Virus record (IMG/VR): IMGVR_UViG_3300035681_000139
Location: 1 to 22,029 of that record
From: a virus
Direction: 5' to 3' (one strand)
DNA length: 22,029 bases
The translations under genes were made by a program, and so were the position numbers. The notes below the pieces were generated by a model. It made no database searches. It was given only the letters and a program-made list of their open reading frames with translations, and was not told the DNA's origin. Positions 6,802 through 11,938 of this stretch are shown piece by piece; positions within the stretch are counted from its first letter, which is position 1, and the number at the start of each line of letters is the position of its first letter.

Positions 6802-7282
6802 GTTTCGTCCTCCTCGCTTCCAGTTTTTTCAAAACGTCTCGAGCCGCCACCGGCCCCTTTTCAGGTGAGGTGGAGGATTGAGATAAGGGTGATGGAGACT
6901 CCGTATTGGAGTATTGGAGTATAGGTAGCATTCCATCCGCATTGCGTTCGCTATGCGTTCGCATACCCTTGTCTCCCCATCGAACTGCCGCCGACTGCTG
7001 TGCTTTCAGGCGTTTCCCGCTCATGCGGGCTATCTCGGAGTTGACACGAGCGTTGGTCCAGCCGTCGTCGCACAATGAAAAAAATTCGCGCAGAACCGCA
7101 TCGACCGCTGCCTTCTCGGCGCGGGTCGTGGCTCGGCAAACCCGGTACCGATCCGCATCAAGGATCGGCCTTTCGGTCGCATAGAGCCGGTCCAGCAGGA
7201 CGCTGTAGACCCCATGCTCGAGCAGACTCAGGTGCGCGGTGTCGCGCGCGTAGTCGCCCAGATGTCGTTGGTAGAACTTCAT
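6791..7282 (-). CDS. DUF1376 (YdaU-type) protein, putative replication protein
   Basis: Residues 1-80 carry the DUF1376 pattern, starting MKFYQRHLGDYARDTAHLSL and including LLEHGVYSVLLDRLYATE. These proteins lie in phage and prophage replication regions and are thought to help start replication; the mechanism is poorly known. After residue 105 comes a Ser/Thr/Pro-rich linker (about 112-140), then a short basic end. The ATG at 7282 is preferred over a GTG seven codons upstream because an AAGAGG site lies 9 nt before it. The linker coding sequence holds short tandem repeats that may be an origin. It is the first gene after the Cro-like regulator, across a 194-bp gap. Confidence 0.8.
   Translation of the reverse strand: MKFYQRHLGDYARDTAHLSLLEHGVYSVLLDRLYATERPILDADRYRVCRATTRAEKAAVDAVLREFFSLCDDGWTNARVNSEIARMSGKRLKAQQSAAVRWGDKGMRTHSERNADGMLPILQYSNTESPSPLSQSSTSPEKGPVAARDVLKKLEARRTKHGR
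6904..6962. repeat. Short tandem repeats inside the DUF1376 gene
   Basis: TATTGGAG occurs twice head-to-tail at 6904-6919, followed by a degraded third copy (TATAGGTA). A second pair, ATTGCGTTCGC and TATGCGTTCGC, lies at 6941-6962. They stand out in GC-rich sequence and encode the linker of the protein. Replication genes of lambda type carry origin iterons in the linker-coding part, so this could be an origin; the number of copies is small. Confidence 0.45.
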
Positions 7283-7378
7283 CCCCTGTAACCTCTTGAC
7301 CACACCCCGGTCGGGTCTTACCCTTCGGGGCGCTGGCTTGTCCTCCTGTCCGGCATGGCCGTTCCAGCGGCCCGGTAG

Positions 7379-7397
7379 GCCCCCGCAAGGGGGCTTT
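7379..7397 (+). terminator. Hairpin with short T tail, rightward orientation
   Basis: A perfect 6-bp stem GCCCCC/GGGGGC with a GCAA loop (7379-7394) is followed on the + strand by TTTATCGTTT. On the - strand it is followed by CTACC, not a T-run. As a classical intrinsic terminator it would therefore stop rightward transcription, although no rightward gene ends here. The T tail is short and the hairpin may act in other ways. Confidence 0.4.
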
Positions 7398-7424
7398 ATC
7401 GTTTGGGGCTAGGGCGGCTTTACA

Positions 7425-7444
7425 GCGGGGCATACCGACCCCGC
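7425..7444 (-). other. GC stem-loop after the Cro-like gene
   Basis: GCGGGG (7425-7430) and CCCCGC (7439-7444) form a perfect 6-bp stem around an 8-nt loop, about 33 nt downstream of the Cro-like stop. No T-run follows on the - strand, so it is not a standard intrinsic terminator. It could pause polymerase, stabilise mRNA or serve as an antitermination element. A stem of nearly identical arms and the same loop length occurs after the first rightward gene. Confidence 0.5.
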
Positions 7445-7476
7445 ACCCCTACCATAGCCTCTGTCCGCAGAGCCGC

Positions 7477-7722
7477 TCACGCGCCCTCTCCTTCGGCTTT
7501 ACGCAGCCCTGCCTTCACCTTGCGGATGAGGCGGCGGGTCGAGGCATTCTGCGCCCCGGCCTCCAGCTCCTGCACCACCTCGCCGGCCAGCTCTCGCAGC
7601 CGGTACTTCTCCGGCACGAGGCCGGTCTTGGCCCACTTCGACACATAGGCCCGGGTCACCCCGAACCTGCGGGCGATCGCCGACTGGTTCCCGTAACGCT
7701 CGAGCAATTCGTCCATACGCAT
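7477..7722 (-). CDS. Cro/CI-like helix-turn-helix regulator (81 aa)
   Basis: The protein contains a clear helix-turn-helix at residues 11-33: GNQSAIARRFGVTRAYVSKW. The following KTGLVPEKYRLREL matches the dimer or wing part of small Cro-type repressors. The C-terminus is basic (RRLIRKVKAGLRKAEGEG). The start at 7722 is set by a strong GGAGGTGA site (7728-7735) 5 nt upstream; upstream in-frame ATGs at 7743 and 7746 have poorer sites. It is the first gene of the leftward operon and faces the rightward operon across a promoter-like region, so it probably binds there and controls both directions. No larger CI-type repressor is in the window. Confidence 0.85.
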   Translation of the reverse strand: MRMDELLERYGNQSAIARRFGVTRAYVSKWAKTGLVPEKYRLRELAGEVVQELEAGAQNASTRRLIRKVKAGLRKAEGEGA

Positions 7723-7767
7723 TGGATTCACCTCCGCCGGCATCATGCCCCTAAACTTTTTTGTTTG

Positions 7768-7822
7768 CAACTGTTGACATGGCCTGATGGCATGGGCATG
7801 ATAACGACCGTTGACAGACAAC
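7768..7822. promoter_or_regulatory. Putative operator half-sites GTTG/CAAC
   Basis: CAAC-T-GTTG (7768-7776) and GTTG-ACAGA-CAAC (7810-7822) are two inverted repeats sharing half-sites. GTTGACA is exactly repeated at 7773-7779 and 7810-7816, 37 bp apart. They lie over the -35 region of the rightward promoter candidate and over the -35 of the leftward one, where binding by the Cro-like protein could block polymerase. Short half-sites can occur by chance, so this is a proposal. Confidence 0.4.
7774..7802 (+). promoter_or_regulatory. Putative rightward promoter
   Basis: A consensus -35 TTGACA (7774-7779) is followed after 17 bp by CATGAT (7797-7802), a 4/6 match to TATAAT. This would start transcription near 7809, 32 nt before the first rightward gene. 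It is the best sigma70-type match in the divergent region. A second TTGACA at 7811 has no good -10 partner. Confidence 0.5.
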
Positions 7823-7824
7823 AA
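7798..7824 (-). promoter_or_regulatory. Putative leftward promoter
   Basis: On the - strand TATCAT (7803-7798) is a 5/6 match to a -10 box, with TTGTTG (7824-7819) as a weak -35 at a short 15-bp spacing. Transcription would start near 7791, giving a leader of about 70 nt before the Cro-like ATG. Its -10 overlaps the -10 of the rightward candidate, so the two promoters would compete for polymerase. Confidence 0.35.
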
Positions 7825-7840
7825 CCACAGGAGACACGAC

Positions 7841-8071
7841 ATGTATCAGCACATCGTTATCACGGGCCGCATCGACACTCTCGACAACCTGCTCGCCGCC
7901 GACCCGCGAAATATCGAAGCCGAGTACCGACTCGCCAACGCCGCCCCCGCGCTTCGGCTTGCGCTGTTGGCTTGCGTGGCAGGTCACGATCAACGCAGCA
8001 AAGACCTCGGTCTGCGTGTTGATGACCCGCCGCACATCGCTGCGGCTCGTCAACTGCTCAACAGCCTGTAA
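7841..8071 (+). CDS. Hypothetical protein, first gene of the rightward operon (76 aa)
   Basis: The product begins MYQHIVITGRIDTLDNLLAA and is mostly helical, with an Ala/Leu-rich core (APALRLALLACVAGHDQR) and ends AARQLLNSL. An AGGAG site 8 nt before the ATG at 7841 supports this start over one ten codons upstream. No domain is recognised. As the first gene under the putative early promoter, it could be an early regulator, antiterminator or host-takeover protein, but the sequence does not decide. A GC stem-loop follows its stop. Confidence 0.65.
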   Translation: MYQHIVITGRIDTLDNLLAADPRNIEAEYRLANAAPALRLALLACVAGHDQRSKDLGLRVDDPPHIAAARQLLNSL

Positions 8072-8079
8072 CCCACCAC

Positions 8080-8101
8080 GGCGGGGGACTGACACCCCGC
8101 C
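8080..8101 (+). other. GC stem-loop after the first rightward gene
   Basis: GGCGGGG (8080-8086) and CCCCGCC (8095-8101) make a perfect 7-bp stem around an 8-nt loop, 9 nt after the stop of the preceding gene. It is followed by CCTTCGGGAG, not by a T-run, and then by the next gene's ATG at 8119. It matches the stem-loop at 7425-7444 in arm sequence and loop length and may attenuate or protect the early mRNA. Confidence 0.5.
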
Positions 8102-8118
8102 CCTTCGGGAGCAACGAC

Positions 8119-8352
8119 ATGACCACTCAAGTCCGCAGCCGCTACTTCAGCATCGTGCCGCGCCACCTGCCGCTCGGCATCCGCTCGGCGATGTCCGCCG
8201 GCATGAGCCTGGCGAACCGCGACGAGGCGATGCGGAAGGCTCGCGAACCCTCGACCGACGCCGGGATGCGCCGGGTGCTTGTCAAGCACGCCAGACTCCA
8301 GAACCACTACATGTTGGCGTTCCTCAAGATCGCCAAGGAGGTCCGCTCGTGA
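8119..8352 (+). CDS. Hypothetical protein (77 aa)
   Basis: The protein starts MTTQVRSRYFSIVPRHLPLG and is basic and helical, with KAREPSTDAGMRRVLVKHAR in its middle. A GGGAG site 7 nt upstream supports the ATG at 8119. Its TGA overlaps the GTG of the next gene. It has no membrane segment or recognised motif. It belongs to the group of small early genes before the recombination cassette; function unknown. Confidence 0.6.
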   Translation: MTTQVRSRYFSIVPRHLPLGIRSAMSAGMSLANRDEAMRKAREPSTDAGMRRVLVKHARLQNHYMLAFLKIAKEVRS

Positions 8353-8531
8353 GCAACGAGGCATTCGACTGGTTCGTGCTGCTGACCGGGTGGTTCGTGC
8401 TGCTCGCGATCGGTGGCCTGATCGGCGCGATCGTGGAGTCCTACCTCGAGCGCCGCCGCGAGCGCGACCCTCATGTCCCGAACCCCAACTGCCGCGCGCG
8501 GGTCACCCGCCGCTGGAACGTGCCGGAATGA
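8349..8531 (+). CDS. Small single-pass membrane protein (60 aa, GTG start)
   Basis: The GTG start overlaps the previous stop as GTGA, and its own stop overlaps the next ATG as ATGA. Residues 8-30 (WFVLLTGWFVLLAIGGLIGA) form one hydrophobic segment, followed by a positively charged tail (ESYLERRRERD), which predicts a single membrane helix with a cytoplasmic C-terminus. It could be an early membrane-acting protein, for example against superinfection, or a holin-like protein. Only the topology is supported. Confidence 0.65.
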   Translation: MSNEAFDWFVLLTGWFVLLAIGGLIGAIVESYLERRRERDPHVPNPNCRARVTRRWNVPE

Positions 8532-8671
8532 GCTCGCCATGGGATGACGATGATTCCTGGTGGCACCATCAGGACCAGCTGATGCAGGAGCTCGAGGAGC
8601 AAGAGCGCATCGAAGCCTGTAACCAAGCACTTTCGATCTACCGACAGGAGAGCAACGATGAACCAGTCTGA
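8528..8671 (+). CDS. Tiny acidic protein (47 aa)
   Basis: The ATG at 8528 overlaps the preceding TGA as ATGA. The product starts MSSPWDDDDSWWHHQDQLMQ and continues with a Glu-rich helix (ELEEQERIEA). It is acidic at the N-terminus and probably disordered there. It overlaps the ERF start by 14 nt, and the AGGAG site of ERF lies within it. Small acidic phage proteins can mimic DNA or bind host enzymes, but nothing here shows that. The coupled layout is the main support for it being a gene. Confidence 0.55.
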   Translation: MSSPWDDDDSWWHHQDQLMQELEEQERIEACNQALSIYRQESNDEPV

Positions 8672-9194
8672 TGACATCAACGAACTCGCAGCCGCCCTGA
8701 GCAAGGCGCAGGCGAGCATCACCGGGGCGCTGAAGGATTCGGCCAACCCGTTCTTCAAGAGCAAGTACGCCGACCTCGCCAGCTGCTGGGATGCCTGCCG
8801 CAAGCAACTCACCGACAACGAGCTCGCGGTAATCCAGACCACCGACATCATGCAGGACGGTCGCACCGTCCTCATCACCACCCTCGCCCACGCCAGCGGG
8901 CAATGGGTCCGCTCGGTGACCCCGGTGTTGGTCAAGGATGACGGTCCGCAGGCGCAGGGCAGCGGCCTGACCTACGCCCGCCGCTATGCCCTCGCCGCCA
9001 TCGTCGGCTTGGCGCAGATCGATGACGATGCCGAGGCGGCGACCGCCCGCAACAGCGTCGACCCCGCGCTCACCCGCAAGGTCGCCCAGTGCGCCACGCT
9101 CGAGGAGCTCACCGCCCTGTTCAAGAGCCTGCCGGAGGCCACCCGCGCCTCGCACAGCAACATCTTTTCCAACCGCAGGAGGGAACTGCAATGA
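8658..9194 (+). CDS. erf: ERF-family single-strand annealing protein
   Basis: ERF proteins pair complementary single strands in phage recombination and genome circularisation. The 178-residue protein has the family core: NPFFKSKYADLASCWDACR (30-48), a strand-rich middle with LAHASGQWVRS, and GSGLTYARRYALAAIVGLA (101-119) followed by an acidic DDDAE. The C-terminal tail from about 130 is variable and helical and may interact with partners. An AGGAG site lies 7 nt before the ATG. The next gene, an exonuclease, starts in its stop codon (ATGA), which fits an annealing protein and exonuclease pair made together. Confidence 0.9.
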   Translation: MNQSDDINELAAALSKAQASITGALKDSANPFFKSKYADLASCWDACRKQLTDNELAVIQTTDIMQDGRTVLITTLAHASGQWVRSVTPVLVKDDGPQAQGSGLTYARRYALAAIVGLAQIDDDAEAATARNSVDPALTRKVAQCATLEELTALFKSLPEATRASHSNIFSNRRRELQ

Positions 9195-9838
9195 CCGAAG
9201 AAGCCACCCCGTACACCGCCGAGCGCGTCGAACTCCAGCGCACCGACGACTGGCGCATCGCCCGCTTGGGGCTCGTGACCGCGAGCCGCATCGCCGACGT
9301 CATGGCCCGCACCAAGTCGGGTTACGGCGCCTCGCGCGCGAACTACATGGCGGAGCTCTTGACCGAGCGCCTGACCGGCCAGCCGTCCCCGTCGTTCACC
9401 AACGCCGCCATGCAATGGGGGATCGACAAGGAGCCGGAGGCCCGTGCCGCCTACGCCGCGCGCACCGGCATCATCATCGAGGAGACCGGCTTCATCCGCC
9501 ATCCGACCCTCGCTGCCGGCGCATCGCCGGACGGACTGGTCGGCGATGACGGCTGCGTCGAGATCAAGTGTCCCTCGACCGCCACCATGCTCGAGTACCT
9601 CGAGGATCGGACCGTGCCGACCAAGTACCGCCTGCAGATGCAATGGCAGATGGCCTGCACCGGGCGGGCATGGAACGACTTCGCCGCCTACGATCCGCGT
9701 CTGCCGGAACACCTGCGGCTGCTCATCATCCGTGAGCCGCGCAGCGTCGACCTCATCGCGGAAATCACCGGGGAAGTCGAGAAATTCCTCGCCGAGCTTG
9801 AGGCCAAGTTCCAGCGGTTGCAGGAGCTGCGCCTGTGA
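9191..9838 (+). CDS. YqaJ-type phage exonuclease (lambda Exo-like)
   Basis: This enzyme should degrade one strand of double-stranded DNA to expose single strands for the ERF protein. The 215-residue length fits the YqaJ viral recombinase family. Visible features are WRIARLGLVTASRIADV (21-37), the helix with WGIDKEPEARAAY (76-88, Glu83), ASPDGL with catalytic Asp114, VEIKCPS with Glu124 and Lys126, and YRLQMQWQMACTG (146-158) with Gln149/Gln151. The C-terminal helix is charged. AGGAGGG lies 7 nt before the ATG. The stop overlaps the GTG of the SSB-like gene. Confidence 0.93.
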   Translation: MTEEATPYTAERVELQRTDDWRIARLGLVTASRIADVMARTKSGYGASRANYMAELLTERLTGQPSPSFTNAAMQWGIDKEPEARAAYAARTGIIIEETGFIRHPTLAAGASPDGLVGDDGCVEIKCPSTATMLEYLEDRTVPTKYRLQMQWQMACTGRAWNDFAAYDPRLPEHLRLLIIREPRSVDLIAEITGEVEKFLAELEAKFQRLQELRL

Positions 9839-10149
9839 AGCAGTACGACCGCACCAACACCGGCACCCTCGGCCGCAACGAACGGAAGGACAAGGACACC
9901 CACCCGGATCTGACCGGCACCTTGAACATCAACGGGGTGGAATACTGGCTGAACGGCTGGACCAAGGTCGCCGGCCCGACTAGCCGCAACCCGGGCCAGC
10001 GGTTCATCAGCCTCACCGTGAAGCCCAAGGACGGGCTCGCGGAGCCGCGCCAACCGACGCAGGGGGGCGGGCAGCAGTCGCCTCAGAAGCCGCGACAGGA
10101 GCCCACAGACCCGTTTGGCGACTTCTCCGACGACGACATCCCATTCTGA
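9835..10149 (+). CDS. SSB-like protein with DDDIPF tail (104 aa, GTG start)
   Basis: The N-terminal 65 residues form a compact beta-rich domain (TGTLNINGVEYWLNGWTK, then RFISLTVKPKD) followed by a Gly/Gln/Pro-rich linker, ending in an acidic tip DPFGDFSDDDIPF. An acidic tip ending in a hydrophobic pair, DDDIPF, is the hallmark of bacterial SSB proteins, where it docks partner enzymes. The domain does not look like a standard OB-fold SSB, so I call it SSB-like by tail and context (exonuclease and annealing protein upstream). A GTG start overlaps the previous stop as GTGA. Confidence 0.7.
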   Translation: MKQYDRTNTGTLGRNERKDKDTHPDLTGTLNINGVEYWLNGWTKVAGPTSRNPGQRFISLTVKPKDGLAEPRQPTQGGGQQSPQKPRQEPTDPFGDFSDDDIPF

Positions 10150-10565
10150 TGACCCGGATATTCCCCAAGGGTACGCCACCAGACCAGATCGCAGCCGCGG
10201 TCTCGGTCTTGGTGCGCGGCCTTGACCAGCGCCGCAGCTGGCAGGTCACCATCCAGCCGTTCCGGCCCCGCCGCTCGTCGGCCCAGAACGCCTTCCTCTA
10301 CGGGGTGGTCTACCCGGCCTTCCTCGAGGGCGGCGGCGAGGCGCTGGGCGGTTGGTCGAAGGAGGACCTGCACGAATTCATGCTCGGCGAATGGGCAGGA
10401 TGGGAGACCCTGTCGATCGGCGGGCGGACGGTCCAGAAACCGTTCCGCCGCTCGTCGAGCTTCAGCAAGCAGGAATTCAGCGATTACCTGGAATTCATCG
10501 CTGCCCGGGCCGCAGAGCTCGGCATCGTGATACCCGAACCCGACTACGGAGACGAACCGACATGA
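10149..10565 (+). CDS. NinB/Orf-like recombination protein (138 aa)
   Basis: The protein has a pattern of the NinB/Orf-type recombination mediators: WQVTIQPFRPRRSSAQNAFL (residues 31-50), then a helical part (WSKEDLHEFMLGE) and FRRSSSFSKQEFSDYLEFIA. In lambda, Orf helps load annealing proteins by acting with SSB. That fits this operon, which places an SSB-like protein, an exonuclease and ERF just upstream. The ATG overlaps the previous stop as TGATG and has no clear ribosome binding site, so translation is probably coupled. Identity rests on the RSxxQN motif, size and context; another phage DNA-binding family is possible. Confidence 0.65.
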   Translation: MTRIFPKGTPPDQIAAAVSVLVRGLDQRRSWQVTIQPFRPRRSSAQNAFLYGVVYPAFLEGGGEALGGWSKEDLHEFMLGEWAGWETLSIGGRTVQKPFRRSSSFSKQEFSDYLEFIAARAAELGIVIPEPDYGDEPT

Positions 10566-10771
10566 CGCAGACCGAACAGATCCGCGCGCACCTGTCCTCC
10601 GGCAAGGACCTCACCCCGCTCGAGGCGCTCAACCTCTACGGCTGCCTGCGGCTCGCGGCACGGGTCGCAGACCTGCGCGAGGAGGGGCTCGACATCCAGA
10701 CCCTGACCGAGGAGCGCGGCGGCAAGCGGTTCGCCCGCTACCGGCTCGTCGGCCAGTTGCCGTTGGTTTAG
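10562..10771 (+). CDS. Small helix-turn-helix protein, last rightward gene (69 aa)
   Basis: The product begins MTQTEQIRAHLSSGKDLTPL and has a winged-helix pattern: LTPLEALNLYGCLRLAARVA then LREEGLDIQTL, then a hairpin KRFARYRLVG. This is like the small HTH domain proteins found near phage recombination or lysogeny genes. It overlaps the previous stop as ATGA, with a GGAGA site in the end of that gene. Its TAG stop shares three bases (10769-10771) with the convergent fibre stop. It may be a DNA-binding regulator of the operon. Confidence 0.7.
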   Translation: MTQTEQIRAHLSSGKDLTPLEALNLYGCLRLAARVADLREEGLDIQTLTEERGGKRFARYRLVGQLPLV

Positions 10772-11925
10772 CCCTCGCCGAGCCGCGCCTCGAGCTGCTC
10801 GACCTTCGCGGAGAGCTCTTTCACCGCGTTGATCAGGTGCCAGACCAAAGGGTCGGTGCTGACCGACAGGGTGCCGGTGCTGTTCTCGGTCACGCACTCC
10901 GGCAGCACCTGACGCAGCTCCTGCGCGATCACGCCCAGCTGCACACCGTCCTTGTCGATGGCGGCATGGGCCGGGAGGTCCGTGATCTCCTCCGGCTTGC
11001 GGTACTCGAAACTGCGGACCCGGATCTGCTTGATGATGCCGAGGCCGTCGTGGTTGTCCACGATGTTCTTCTTGATGCGCTCGTCCGAGGTCGTCTCCCA
11101 GGTGGTGACGTTCTTCCCGTTGAAGGCACCGCTGGTGCCGCCGATGAAGGCGGTGTTGCTGCCCTTGCCGGCGATGCTCGGCCCCACGACGATCTCGTTC
11201 GTGACGTTGTTCGCGCTCGCATCAGCACCGAAGCCGACATACACGTTCCCGGTTCCGGTCGTGATTGTGTCGCCGGCCTCATACCCGACCGCCGTGTTGG
11301 TGCCGGCGGTCGCAGCAGCTAGCGCACGGCCTCCGACTGCGGTGCTTTGCGCCCCGGTAGTGACGAACAGCGCGCGATAGCCGACAGCGGTGTTCTGCGA
11401 GGTCGTGCTTGCCGTTTGAAGCGCATCAGCACCGACAGCGGTGTTCTGGGTTCCGGTGGTGACGGCATAGCCAGCGGCGTAACCAATCAAAATGTTGTCC
11501 GATCCGCTGGTCAGGCCGTAACCGCCACGCCACCCCATGCTGACATTTCTCGGGCCGGTCGTGATGAAGGGCGATGCGTCGGTTCCGACCACGACGTTAT
11601 CGGCGACGCTGCCTGCGCCGAGTCCGATCCTGACGCCATTGAAGGTCGCATCAGCAGAGAACGTCTGCGCTCCGGTGAATGTCTGCGCCGCGTCGGTTCG
11701 CGCCGCCGTGAAGTTGGCATTGGGCGTGGTCATCACGCGGGTGGTGCCAGCGCCCGGACCTGCGACCTGCAGGATGCCGGTCGTCGCATTGGAGCGCAGG
11801 TTCTTGACCGTGAGGTCATCGACTGGGACCTTGACGGTGCTGCTGGACTGGACGATCGGAACGACCTCTGTGCCGGCTAGCGGCGTGGTCGCGGCGGTCA
11901 GTTGCGAAATCTTCTTGTCGGCCAT
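10768..11925 (-). CDS. Tail fibre/appendage protein with S74 chaperone domain
   Basis: The protein begins MADKKISQLTAATTPLAGTE, an N-terminal anchor like that of the 224-aa fibre-like gene. The middle (about 140-240) has repeated NTAVG/STAVG units at irregular 16-30 residue spacing, like stacked beta-roll head repeats. The C-terminus from 278 is an intramolecular chaperone of the S74 type: TTSDERIKKNI with Ser280 and Lys285/286, then LGVIAQELRQVLPE. In this family the domain trimerises the fibre and cuts itself off at the serine. Residues 360-382 make a coiled coil. An AGAGGA site precedes the ATG. It follows the tailspike gene and ends against the rightward operon. Confidence 0.88.
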   Translation of the reverse strand: MADKKISQLTAATTPLAGTEVVPIVQSSSTVKVPVDDLTVKNLRSNATTGILQVAGPGAGTTRVMTTPNANFTAARTDAAQTFTGAQTFSADATFNGVRIGLGAGSVADNVVVGTDASPFITTGPRNVSMGWRGGYGLTSGSDNILIGYAAGYAVTTGTQNTAVGADALQTASTTSQNTAVGYRALFVTTGAQSTAVGGRALAAATAGTNTAVGYEAGDTITTGTGNVYVGFGADASANNVTNEIVVGPSIAGKGSNTAFIGGTSGAFNGKNVTTWETTSDERIKKNIVDNHDGLGIIKQIRVRSFEYRKPEEITDLPAHAAIDKDGVQLGVIAQELRQVLPECVTENSTGTLSVSTDPLVWHLINAVKELSAKVEQLEARLGEG

Positions 11926-11938
11926 AAAGAATCCTCTC

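Larger units (their letters stand above)
7283..7476. other. Intergenic region between Cro-like and DUF1376 genes
   Basis: This 194-bp gap contains no credible gene. It holds two GC-rich stem-loops (7379-7394 and 7425-7444), a CCC-TTCG-GGG mini-hairpin at about 7321-7330 and, at its left end, the AAGAGG ribosome binding site of the DUF1376 gene (7292-7297). It is the leader region through which the leftward transcript must pass after the regulator gene, and thus a likely site of attenuation or antitermination. No clear second promoter was found. Confidence 0.5.

Noticed and set aside
7158-7433. - strand open frame of 91 codons in the regulator-DUF1376 gap
   Set aside because: Overlaps DUF1376 in another frame for half its length and has no ribosome binding site; Pro/Gly/Arg-rich noise.
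7743-7779. Second leftward promoter TTGCAA-17-CATGAT
   Set aside because: Transcription would start at or inside the GGAGGTGA site of the Cro-like gene, leaving no leader for translation.
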